A stretch of 30,295 bases of DNA, taken from contig MFLB01000046.1 of NCBI GenBank assembly GCA_001781445.1, positions 1 to 30,295 on the forward strand. The letters are read 5' to 3'. Position numbers and translations under genes: made by a program. The notes under the pieces are model-generated. The model did no database searches. It had not been told where the DNA came from and saw only the letters and a program-made list of their open reading frames with translations. This stretch comes from Candidatus Kaiserbacteria bacterium RIFCSPHIGHO2_01_FULL_58_22 (GTDB taxonomy: Bacteria > Patescibacteriota > Minisyncoccia > Phycocordibacterales > UBA2100). Shown piece after piece: positions 22,684 to 29,611 of this stretch (within the stretch, counting starts at the first letter, position 1; the number at the start of each line of letters is the position of its first letter).

Positions 22684-24525
22684 TCATAAAACTCCCCGCC
22701 GCTCCAGACGTTTCAGCACCTCGGCGATCTTCTCGTCGAGGGTCATATTGGTATCGATGACGATCTCGTCGGCCGCCGCCTCGTAGAGCTTCTTGCGCTC
22801 GGCGAGGACGATGTCCACCTCTTCTTTCACCGTCGAGGCGTTCGTGAGCGGGGGCCTCCCCGGATCGTGCTCGAGACGCTCCGCGAGTATGTCGGCGGGC
22901 GCGTTGAGGAAGACGAGGACGCCGTTTTCCTTGAGCGCGGCGATGTTCTCCGGCCGCTGTATCACGCCGCCGCCGGTCGATATGACGGTGTCCTTGCGCC
23001 CCGCCACTTCCGCGACGACCTCCGACTCCCGGTCGCGGAAGTACTCCCAGCCGCGCTTCGCGACGGTCTCCGCTATCTTCATGCCTTCGCGCTCCTCGAT
23101 GAGGTCGTCCACGTCGACGAGCTCCTTCTTCGTCTTTTCCGCGAGCGCGCGGCCGACCGCCGTCTTGCCGCCGCCGCGCATGCCGATGAGGATGACATTG
23201 GGATGCTCGTAGACGGTGTCGAAGGGAGCGCCGGCGAGCGCGAGCGATTTCCAAAAACGCGGGAAGGTCTTCGCGACGACGTCCGGGTCCGCTATTTCCA
23301 TGCCCGGGAGCTTCGTCGCGGCGACCGCGAACGACATGGCCATGCGATGATCGCCATAGGTGTCTATCCGCACAGGCACCGGGCTCCCGCCGTACACGAC
23401 GAGCGTGTCCTCCGTGGATTCGGCTCGGATGCTCATCTTTCGGAGCTCCCGCTCTATCGCGACGACGCGCTCGGTTTCCTTGACACGGAGCGATTGCACG
23501 CCCTTGATCGTCGTCTTCCCCTTCGCGAAGGCGGCGAGCACGGCCAAGGTCTGCGCCTGGTCGGGACAATCCCGCATATCCACGGAGACCGCCTTCACGC
23601 CCTTGCCCGCGATGACGATGGCGTTCTCGCGGTAGACGACTTCGTTGCCCATGCCCTCCAAGATCTTCAGAAAGCGTATGTCGGCCTGGACGGTTTTCGG
23701 ATTGAGATTCGTGAGCGTGAGGGTCGAGCCGGTGAGGGCCGCGATGGCGAAAAAGTACGCCGCGCTCGAGAAATCGCCCTCGACCGTGTACTCGGTCGCG
23801 CGATACGCCTGTCCCGCGCGCACGAAATAGCGCTTATACCCCTCGTTCTCCGCCTCGACGCCGAAGGCGCGCATGGCGTCGATGGTCATGTCGATATACG
23901 GCCTCGATACCTGCTCGCCCTCGACCTCGATGCGCAGTTCCCCGACAAGCGGGGCGATCATGAGAAGCGCGGAGAGGAACTGGCTCGAAACCGTGCCTCT
24001 CATCCGCACGGTTCCCGGCTTCAACCTCGAGGAGAGGACCCTGACGGGCGGGTAGCCCTGTTTGTCCACATACTCGATGCGGGCCCCCAACTGCTCGAGC
24101 GCTTCCACGAGGTGCGCGATGGGACGCTCGTTGAGGCGGCCCCGCCCGCGGATAACCTTGACGCCGGGAACGATAGCCGAAAGAGCGAGAATGAAGCGTA
24201 TGGCGGTGCCAGAGAGATTGGCGTTGAGATGATATTCTCCCTCCTTCGTGGCGCCGACATCCGAAACGACCACGAGCGAGCCTACTTGTCTCGACGCCTC
24301 CTCCGGCGCGAGCATGTCGTCCTTGAACGCACAGCGGATGCCGAGCTCCCGGAGGCAATTGATCATCGCGTGCGTATCGTCGGAGACGAGCGGATTGTTG
24401 ATGGTCACCGTGCCCGGCGTAAGCGCCGCGAGAAGGAGCGCGCGATTGGTGTAGCTCTTGGAGCCGGGAATGGCGACGGTCGCCGCGACGGGCCCCGTGA
24501 GCGGTGTGATCTTGATTATTTTCAT
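22684..24525 (-). CDS. aroA-aroK: Fused EPSP synthase - shikimate kinase
   Basis: The 613-residue protein joins two shikimate enzymes. Residues 1 to about 435 are 5-enolpyruvylshikimate-3-phosphate synthase: IPGSKSYTNRALLLAAL, NLSGTAIRFILAL, QSLRVKETERV and DTYGDHRMAMSFAV. Residues about 443-613 are shikimate kinase: Walker A GMRGGGKTAVG, DVDDLIEEREGMKIAETVAKRGWEYFRDRE, VISTGGGV and the lid RPPLT. The kinase acts first and the synthase next, so product could be passed directly. The short linker (APFDTVYEHP) shows no frameshift. It overlaps trpD by 4 nt, placing aromatic precursor supply under the Trp T-box. Confidence 0.93.
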   Translation of the reverse strand: MKIIKITPLTGPVAATVAIPGSKSYTNRALLLAALTPGTVTINNPLVSDDTHAMINCLRELGIRCAFKDDMLAPEEASRQVGSLVVVSDVGATKEGEYHLNANLSGTAIRFILALSAIVPGVKVIRGRGRLNERPIAHLVEALEQLGARIEYVDKQGYPPVRVLSSRLKPGTVRMRGTVSSQFLSALLMIAPLVGELRIEVEGEQVSRPYIDMTIDAMRAFGVEAENEGYKRYFVRAGQAYRATEYTVEGDFSSAAYFFAIAALTGSTLTLTNLNPKTVQADIRFLKILEGMGNEVVYRENAIVIAGKGVKAVSVDMRDCPDQAQTLAVLAAFAKGKTTIKGVQSLRVKETERVVAIERELRKMSIRAESTEDTLVVYGGSPVPVRIDTYGDHRMAMSFAVAATKLPGMEIADPDVVAKTFPRFWKSLALAGAPFDTVYEHPNVILIGMRGGGKTAVGRALAEKTKKELVDVDDLIEEREGMKIAETVAKRGWEYFRDRESEVVAEVAGRKDTVISTGGGVIQRPENIAALKENGVLVFLNAPADILAERLEHDPGRPPLTNASTVKEEVDIVLAERKKLYEAAADEIVIDTNMTLDEKIAEVLKRLERRGVL

Positions 24526-25538
24526 ACGGCTTGTGCGAAGGCGTTGGACTCTCGCACCAGCGTTTCGAGCGCCGCCGCCGCCTTGCCGCTGTCGATAGAC
24601 GTTTCTGCGAGCGCGATTCCCTCTTTCGGATCTTTCGCGATCCCGGCGACCGTGAGCGCGTATGCGGCGTTCAGGACGGCGACATCGCGCCGTGGTCCCT
24701 TTTTGCCTTCCAGAATATCCCGAAGTATCCGCGCGTTCTCGGCCGCATCGCCGCTCGCGAGGTCTTCTTTTTTGCCGGAAAATCCGAATGCGGCGGGGTC
24801 TATTTCGAATTCGCGCGTCCTCCCCTCCGAGAGCTCGAGTGCATGTGTCTTGCCGCTGATGCTTATCTCATCCATGCCTTCCGCGGTGACGATGAGAAGC
24901 CGTTCATAGCCGAGCTTCTGCGCCGCTTCACCCATCTTTTTCGCGACAGCCGTATCGGGAACACCCACAAGCTGGCGTTTTGCGCCAGCCGGATTGGCGA
25001 AGGGCCCGAGAACGTTGAATATGGTGCGAACTTTGAGCTCCTTTCGCACGGCGACGACGTTCTTCGTCGCCGGATGGTACGCGGGCGCGAAGAGGAAGAC
25101 GATGCCCGCTTTCGCGTAGACGCGCGCGGCTTCTTCGGGAGCGAGCACGATGCGCACGCCGAGTGCCTCCAAGACGTCGGCGCTACCGCACTTGCTCGAG
25201 GCCGCGCGGTTGCCGTGCTTGGCCACCCTTGCCCCGGCGCCCGCCGCGATGAGGGCGGCCGCAGTGGAAATATTGAACGGATCGGCGTCGACCCCACCGG
25301 TGCCGACTATGTCTATGGCGCCCGGAGCATTCACGGAGAGCATGTGCGAGCGCATGGCGCGCACGAGGCCTTCTATTTCCCCGACTGTCTCGCCTTTAGC
25401 ACGAAGCGCGACGAGAATGCCCGCTATCTGCGCATTGGGTATCTCCCCGCGCACGACCGCGTCGAAGAACTTGTGCGTATCGGATGCGGTAAGATCTTTT
25501 TTCTCTATCAACGAATTGAGCAGGTCGGCGGCATTCAT
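24522..25538 (-). CDS. trpD: Anthranilate phosphoribosyltransferase
   Basis: The enzyme (338 residues) attaches phosphoribose to anthranilate. Signatures are the PRPP loop DIVGTGGVDADPFNIST, KHGNRAASSKCGSADVLEALG, FLFAPAYHPATKNVVAVRKELKVRTIFNVLGPFANPA and LIVTAEGMDEIS. It is a separate enzyme, not fused to TrpG. Both ends overlap neighbours by 4 nt (trpG upstream, aroA-aroK downstream), so it is translationally coupled. Confidence 0.97.
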   Translation of the reverse strand: MNAADLLNSLIEKKDLTASDTHKFFDAVVRGEIPNAQIAGILVALRAKGETVGEIEGLVRAMRSHMLSVNAPGAIDIVGTGGVDADPFNISTAAALIAAGAGARVAKHGNRAASSKCGSADVLEALGVRIVLAPEEAARVYAKAGIVFLFAPAYHPATKNVVAVRKELKVRTIFNVLGPFANPAGAKRQLVGVPDTAVAKKMGEAAQKLGYERLLIVTAEGMDEISISGKTHALELSEGRTREFEIDPAAFGFSGKKEDLASGDAAENARILRDILEGKKGPRRDVAVLNAAYALTVAGIAKDPKEGIALAETSIDSGKAAAALETLVRESNAFAQAV

Positions 25539-26131
25539 ACGCGTAGAAAATTTTTGAGCATCTCTTTGCCTCCCTGCGTCGCGAAGGACTCGGGATGGAA
25601 TTGGATGCCCTCTATCGGGTATTCGACATGCCGCAATCCCATGATCTCCCGCGAGTCTTCCGAGCGGGAGGTCACCACGAGGCTTGCCGGAAGGCTCTTT
25701 TCCTCGGCCACAAGCGAATGATACCGCATTACTTCGAGATGTTGCGGGAGTCCCGCAAAGACCACTTTCCCGTCATGCGTTATCGTGCTCGTTTTTCCGT
25801 GCATCGGCTTTTCCGCCCGCACGACCCTCCCGCCGAAATAGTGCGCCATGCCCTGCATGCCGAGGCACACGCCCAAAACCGGCGTCTTTTTCCCCAGTTC
25901 TGTAATGACCTCTGCGCACACGCCGAAGTACGCCTTGTCGGCGGGGTCTCCCGGTCCCGGAGAAACGATGATACGATCGTACTTCCGCTTCTTGATCTCA
26001 TTGAGGGTGAGCGCGTCGTTCCTCACCACATCAAGCGTAAAGGGTTTGCCTTCCGCCGCAAGTATCTCCCCCGCGTATTGGTAGAGGTTGTAGGTGAAGG
26101 AATCGTAGTTGTCTAGGATGAGAGCTTTCAT
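25535..26131 (-). CDS. trpG: Anthranilate synthase glutamine amidotransferase component
   Basis: The protein has 198 residues. MKALILDNYDSFTYNLYQY is the typical TrpG/PabA start. The nucleophile lies in PVLGVCLGMQGMAHYFGG (Cys89) and the triad is completed by IQFHPESF (His179, Glu181). It feeds ammonia to TrpE. It could double as PabA for folate, since no other pab gene is visible. It starts 4 nt after trpE and overlaps trpD by 4 nt. Confidence 0.96.
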   Translation of the reverse strand: MKALILDNYDSFTYNLYQYAGEILAAEGKPFTLDVVRNDALTLNEIKKRKYDRIIVSPGPGDPADKAYFGVCAEVITELGKKTPVLGVCLGMQGMAHYFGGRVVRAEKPMHGKTSTITHDGKVVFAGLPQHLEVMRYHSLVAEEKSLPASLVVTSRSEDSREIMGLRHVEYPIEGIQFHPESFATQGGKEMLKNFLRV

Positions 26132-26135
26132 GTCG

Positions 26136-27509
26136 TTACTGTTCGAGGACGCGTTTCATCGCCGCGAGCTTGTTCTGTATCTCGGCATATTCTTTCTCCG
26201 GCACCGAATCGTAGACGATGCCGCCGGACGTCTGCGCATATCCGTAGGTGCCGGAAATGTAGATGGAGCGGAGCGTTACGGCGAACGTGCAGTCTCCGTT
26301 GAAGCCAAAATGTCCCAAAGAACCAGAATAGGGACCGCGCCCTTCGGGCTCGTTCTCGTCTATGATCTTCATGGACTCGATCTTTGGCGCGCCCGTCATC
26401 GTGCCCGCCGGAAAATTGGCCGCGAGCGCGGAGAACATGTCCTCGCCGCGACGTATGGCGCCGGTGATCTCGCTCGAGATGTGCTGAACGTGGCTGAATT
26501 TCTTCACGCTCATGAGGTCCTTCACTCTCACGCTCCCGAACTCGGCGACGCGTCCGATGTCGTTGCGATGTAGATCGACGAGCATGTTGTGTTCCGCGCG
26601 CTCTTTCTCGTCGTTGAGAAGCGCGCGCACGAGCTCCGTGTCTTCCTTCTCGTTTTTTCCGCGCCTAGTCGTCCCCGCCAAGGGCCGCGTTGTCATTTCT
26701 CCTCCGCGCAGGCTGAACAGCAGCTCCGGCGATGCGCCGATGACTTTTTTGCTTTGCCCTCCGCCGCCGCGCGCGGAGGAGGCAAACTTGAGATAATACA
26801 TGAAGGGCGAGGGGTTCACGTCCCGCAAACGCTCGTATATCTGCAATGCGTCTCCCTCGATCTTGTATTCCGATTTGAATCCGACTTCGCACTGAAAGGT
26901 GTTCCCAGCCCTGATGTGCTCTTGTACGCGCGCCACAGCCTCCGCGTGCTCTTGTTTCGTGAGCGTATCCCCGATGAACGTAGCGTGCAGGCTCTCGTCC
27001 GGGATCGCGGAGCGCATGATCTCTTCGAGAACGCCGCTCCTGTCAACGTCGTAATAAAAGTAGAAGAGCTCATTCGTGAGCTTGTCGAGCACCAGGCCGT
27101 CGGTATATGCGCCGAACATGAAGCGATCGAAGTGCTTGTTTTCCTTGAGACGGAGCGACGGCTCGAAATACCGCATCGCTTCGTATCCGAGGTACCCCAC
27201 GAGGCCCCCCGCATACTCCCTTCCAAGCGTGCGCCGGGGCATGATCGTTCGGAGCGCGAGATAGGGGTCTTCGACCGGATGCGCCGTGCCGTTGACGACG
27301 AGGTCATTCTTCCGCCCGGATAAAACGCACGCAGGATCGAACCCCATGATGGAGTAGCGGGCAAATTTTCCCTCTTCTCCGAGAGATTCGAAAATGAAGC
27401 AGTTGTCGAACCGCTTGTCGACCTTTTTGAACAGGTCGAAAAAGTCCGCGTCTTCCGCCACTTTCACGTAGATGGGCTTTTGCCCTATGTGTATGGTGGG
27501 TAGTGTCAT
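26136..27509 (-). CDS. trpE: Anthranilate synthase component I
   Basis: The enzyme (457 residues) turns chorismate and ammonia into anthranilate. The N-terminal FIFESLGEEGKFARYSIMG resembles the LLES feedback region (Ser kept), and NPSPFMYYLKF contributes to the Trp pocket, so feedback inhibition by Trp is likely. The catalytic half shows IGASPELLFSLRGGEMTTRPLAGTTRRG, NMLVDLHRNDIGRV, HVQHISSEITGAI and FPAGTMTGAPKIESMKIID. It is the first gene behind the T-box leader; the ATG lies 8 nt after the terminator stem-loop, with no Shine-Dalgarno. Confidence 0.96.
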   Translation of the reverse strand: MTLPTIHIGQKPIYVKVAEDADFFDLFKKVDKRFDNCFIFESLGEEGKFARYSIMGFDPACVLSGRKNDLVVNGTAHPVEDPYLALRTIMPRRTLGREYAGGLVGYLGYEAMRYFEPSLRLKENKHFDRFMFGAYTDGLVLDKLTNELFYFYYDVDRSGVLEEIMRSAIPDESLHATFIGDTLTKQEHAEAVARVQEHIRAGNTFQCEVGFKSEYKIEGDALQIYERLRDVNPSPFMYYLKFASSARGGGGQSKKVIGASPELLFSLRGGEMTTRPLAGTTRRGKNEKEDTELVRALLNDEKERAEHNMLVDLHRNDIGRVAEFGSVRVKDLMSVKKFSHVQHISSEITGAIRRGEDMFSALAANFPAGTMTGAPKIESMKIIDENEPEGRGPYSGSLGHFGFNGDCTFAVTLRSIYISGTYGYAQTSGGIVYDSVPEKEYAEIQNKLAAMKRVLEQ

Positions 27510-27516
27510 ACCAAAT

Positions 27517-27569
27517 AAAAACCGCCCTTACTGCACAATCATACTGCCTTGTGCGGTAAGGGCGGTTTT
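27517..27569 (-). terminator. Regulated intrinsic terminator of the trpE T-box
   Basis: AAAACCGCCCTTAC (27569-27556) pairs with GTAAGGGCGGTTTT (27531-27518), extended inward by GCACAA/TTGTGC after one C-A mismatch. The T-run of the stem end leads directly toward the trpE start codon. Confidence 0.92.
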
Positions 27570-27817
27570 CTTTTGCCGCGGTGCCACCTTTTTTGGGAAG
27601 TTTACGGTTGACAGTAACCAGTCAACGACAACACCCCTCTTACCGACCGCCCTTGGGCTATCGGTTATCTCTTTCACGGGAGAGCCCGGATCCCCACGAT
27701 TGCAAGGATCGCCTTGTCCTTTCAGACGACCCGGGCCCATTCCCCAGCTCCAGTTTTGAGAAGTTGCATCTACGTCCCAAAACTGGGACTGGGGACCCGG
27801 ATCAAAGGCTTTAACTG
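27517..27817 (-). promoter_or_regulatory. T-box riboswitch, tryptophan-specific, upstream of trpE
   Basis: The conserved T-box sequence AAGGTGGCACCGCGG is at 27590-27576. Its variable base is C, which pairs with a G discriminator as in bacterial tRNA-Trp. Stem I is formed by GATCCGGG with CCCGGGTC and CCCCAG with CTGGGG. Between these arms the 3' side carries AATGGG, placing a TGG (27739-27737) in the specifier position. Stem III is GTTGAC/GTCAAC just before the T-box. AAGG and GCGG of the T-box can pair with CCGCCCTT (27565-27558), forming the antiterminator that excludes the terminator. Uncharged tRNA-Trp would thus switch on trpEGD-aroAK-aroC. Confidence 0.92.
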
Positions 27818-27838
27818 GGGATTATTTTAGGGTATGAT
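27810..27838 (+). promoter_or_regulatory. Candidate promoter of the chorismate mutase gene
   Basis: TTTAAC (27810-27815), a 17-bp spacer and TATGAT (27833-27838), then 7 nt to the ATG at 27846. It overlaps the divergent trpE promoter, so the two units may interfere. Confidence 0.45.
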
Positions 27839-27852
27839 TGCCGCTATGTCAA
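27824..27852 (-). promoter_or_regulatory. Promoter of the T-box/trpE operon
   Basis: Minus strand TTGACA (27847-27852), a 17-bp spacer and TAAAAT (27824-27829). This is a near-consensus sigma70-type promoter, with an expected start near 27817, just before T-box stem I. The -35 lies inside the first codons of the divergent chorismate mutase gene. Confidence 0.8.
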
Positions 27853-28133
27853 GGGATTTGGACAAACTTCGTTCGCAGATCGACGCAACCGACAGAATTA
27901 TCCTCGCAACTCTCGCCAAGCGCGCCAAGCTCGAACGAGCCGTCGGTGCGTATAAGAAGCAACGCAAGATCAAACCGCTCGATCGCGGGCGCTGGGCGGA
28001 GATCCTTGAGACGCGAACCAGACAAGGAGCATCGTTGGGCCTGCCGCGAACGTTGACTCGCAAGCTCTTTGCGCTTATTCACGAACACTCTGTATCTATA
28101 CAGCGCCGAGTCTCCGCGAAGAAGCGGCGATGA
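27846..28133 (+). CDS. AroQ-class chorismate mutase
   Basis: The 95-residue all-helical protein has the AroQ pattern LDKLRSQIDATDRIILATLAKRAKLERAVGAYKKQRKIKPLDRGRWAEIL, and a basic tail. It converts chorismate to prephenate, feeding the adjacent pheA and tyrA. It is a free-standing mutase rather than a fusion to PheA or TyrA. The ATG at 27846 fits family starts and the -10 spacing; the in-frame ATG at 27834 overlaps the -10. Its 3' end overlaps the convergent pheA by 38 bp. Confidence 0.88.
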   Translation: MSRDLDKLRSQIDATDRIILATLAKRAKLERAVGAYKKQRKIKPLDRGRWAEILETRTRQGASLGLPRTLTRKLFALIHEHSVSIQRRVSAKKRR

Positions 28134-28680
28134 AGGTGGTGAAGTTCTTCTTGAGATCTTGGATCGATGCGTCCAGGATTTCCAGTTTGTAGAGCTTCGC
28201 GGCGGTCGAAGAAGCGATGACAGCCGTTGAGGGCGGCAGTTTTCCTTTCGCGAGATCTTCAGCAGCTTTTGCGGTATCTTCGTATTCATTGATCTTCGTC
28301 CCGCGCCAATGCTCTTTCAAGTAGTCCTTGCATTGCTTCAGCGCCTGTTCGTGCGAGGTAATCGTTTTGATCTTCTCGCGCGATACGCCTTTGCGCACCA
28401 GCAAGTTCTGATGGATATCGATATCGAACAGCTGATTGATGGTGAAGTTGTGGTTCGCCATGCCGCGGATTGCTTCGGTGACGACGCCGCCGGTGGAATT
28501 TTCAATGGGGAAAATGCCAAGATCAATCGTCCCATTTTCGAGCGCCGAGAGCACATTCTCGACCGAGACGAGGTAATCCAAAGAGAATTTCCTTATCTTG
28601 TTCTTTTTTGCGTACTCGCGAGCCGCTTCTTCCGAGAAACTACCCTTTGCACCGGAGATCCCAATTCTCATAGAACTCAT
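28096..28680 (-). CDS. pheA: Prephenate dehydratase without ACT domain
   Basis: The enzyme makes phenylpyruvate from prephenate. At 194 residues it holds only the catalytic domain (GISGAKGSFSEEAAREYA, DLGIFPIENSTGGVVTEAIRGM, SHEQALKQC, ASSTAAKLYKLEIL). The regulatory ACT domain of typical enzymes (about 270-290 residues) is absent, so allosteric control by Phe is unlikely. The usual TRF signature reads TTF (KNFTTFIAA), losing the Arg. The start may be 28680, which overlaps an upstream 56-codon frame as ATGA, or 28671, which matches family N-termini. The 28680 start codon sits in one arm of a long inverted repeat. Confidence 0.9.
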   Translation of the reverse strand: MSSMRIGISGAKGSFSEEAAREYAKKNKIRKFSLDYLVSVENVLSALENGTIDLGIFPIENSTGGVVTEAIRGMANHNFTINQLFDIDIHQNLLVRKGVSREKIKTITSHEQALKQCKDYLKEHWRGTKINEYEDTAKAAEDLAKGKLPPSTAVIASSTAAKLYKLEILDASIQDLKKNFTTFIAASSRRLGAV

Positions 28681-28871
28681 AGCGGGTTTTGATCGCGAGC
28701 GAGCCGCACGAAACTCGTCGCGAGGGCCAAAGACGGCCCCGACGACGTGCCAGAGGCACGGCGAGGGGTCGGCTGCAGGCCCGTAGCAGAGTTTCGTGCG
28801 GCACAGCCGCGAAACATGCCTGTTGTATTGATTTTTTTCATAGACATGTGGTCAAAACCCGTTATGAGTTC
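28673..28871. repeat. Structured inverted-repeat element between tyrA and pheA
   Basis: The outer arms of 22 bp (28673-28694 and 28850-28871) match at 20 positions. Inside them, GCCGCACGAAACTC (28703-28716) and GAGTTTCGTGCGGC (28789-28802) pair perfectly. Enclosed hairpins are GGGCC/GGCCC (28724-28739, extended by GTCG/CGAC) and CGTGCC/GGCACG (28746-28760, AGA loop). The outer helix includes the pheA start codon and touches the tyrA stop codon. It fills the whole 189-bp tyrA-pheA gap. It could be a regulatory RNA, a MITE-like insertion or a dispersed palindrome. Confidence 0.7.
28677..28847 (-). CDS. Possible 56-residue leader ORF overlapping pheA
   Basis: On the minus strand an ATG at 28847 opens 56 codons (MSMKKINTTGMFRGC...ARDQNPL) that stop at TGA 28677-28679. 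This overlaps the pheA ATG as ATGA, the usual geometry of coupled genes. However, it lies entirely inside the structured inverted-repeat element, is not rich in Phe and matches no family I know. The repeats may have created the frame by chance, so it is listed only as a possibility. Confidence 0.2.
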   Translation of the reverse strand: MSMKKINTTGMFRGCAARNSATGLQPTPRRASGTSSGPSLALATSFVRLARDQNPL

Positions 28872-29601
28872 ATACCAAGAGCTTCTGCACCCCGGCTTCC
28901 CCGATCCCGAAGCGTTTTAGGACCTCTTTACAGTACGGATTGTATTTGTAGACGTCTTTGAAGAGCTCGTGATCGTGCTGTACGCTCTCAACCGCGTTCA
29001 TCAACCACCCGAAGGAGACAGTATCTATCGCGGTGCGCTTAACGCCTGCTCGCGCAACAATTTGCGCGATGAAGTGTGTGAGAAACAGGGTCTTGGCTAT
29101 ATGCTTATCGTGCTCTTTGGCGCTCATTTCGATCACGTCGAAGCCGCACTTTTTGAGCCACTCGGTCAGCGCCGTGTATTCGTCGATGTCGAGCGTACCG
29201 TCGACCATGATGATTCGAAACCCCTTTACATTACCGCCGCTCTTCTCGTAGCTCTCGGGGCCCCACACCGGATGCGTCGCGAGATAACGCTTCCCTTTCG
29301 CGAGTTTCTTCAGAAGGTTGACAGTGTGTACTTTCACCGTCGCGACGTCAACGAGCGCGGTCTTCTCTCCCATGAGCGGAACGATCTCGCCGAGAACCTC
29401 TTCGAACGCATGGATGGGCACCGCCAAAACGACAGCGTCGCACTTCGCGGTCTCCGCGAGAGAGAAAAAAGTCGCACTATCGGGCTTCCTTTCCCGAGCG
29501 TGGACCTTGACGGCCACTTCGGGAGCGAAACGGCCCAGGAGGGTGTGTACAAGCGCGCCGAACGCGCCGTATCCTATGATGCCGACTGTTTTGAGCTCCA
29601 T
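28870..29601 (-). CDS. tyrA: Prephenate dehydrogenase family protein
   Basis: The short TyrA-type protein (243 residues) starts with the Rossmann dinucleotide motif VGIIGYGAFGALVH. It has VVLAVPIHAFEEVL, VDVATVKVHTVNLL, the substrate-site THPVWGPES (His-Pro...Gly-Pro) and a helical C-terminal dimerisation region. It oxidises prephenate (or arogenate) toward tyrosine. No ACT domain is present. The ATG at 29601, 10 nt after the secF stop, is preferred over 29637, which would overlap secF. It precedes pheA on the same strand across the inverted-repeat element. Confidence 0.88.
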   Translation of the reverse strand: MELKTVGIIGYGAFGALVHTLLGRFAPEVAVKVHARERKPDSATFFSLAETAKCDAVVLAVPIHAFEEVLGEIVPLMGEKTALVDVATVKVHTVNLLKKLAKGKRYLATHPVWGPESYEKSGGNVKGFRIIMVDGTLDIDEYTALTEWLKKCGFDVIEMSAKEHDKHIAKTLFLTHFIAQIVARAGVKRTAIDTVSFGWLMNAVESVQHDHELFKDVYKYNPYCKEVLKRFGIGEAGVQKLLV

Positions 29602-29611
29602 GGAACGAACA

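Noticed and set aside
27528..27740. Small protein-coding frame within the trpE leader
   Set aside because: The region is fully accounted for by T-box stems, the T-box sequence and the terminator.
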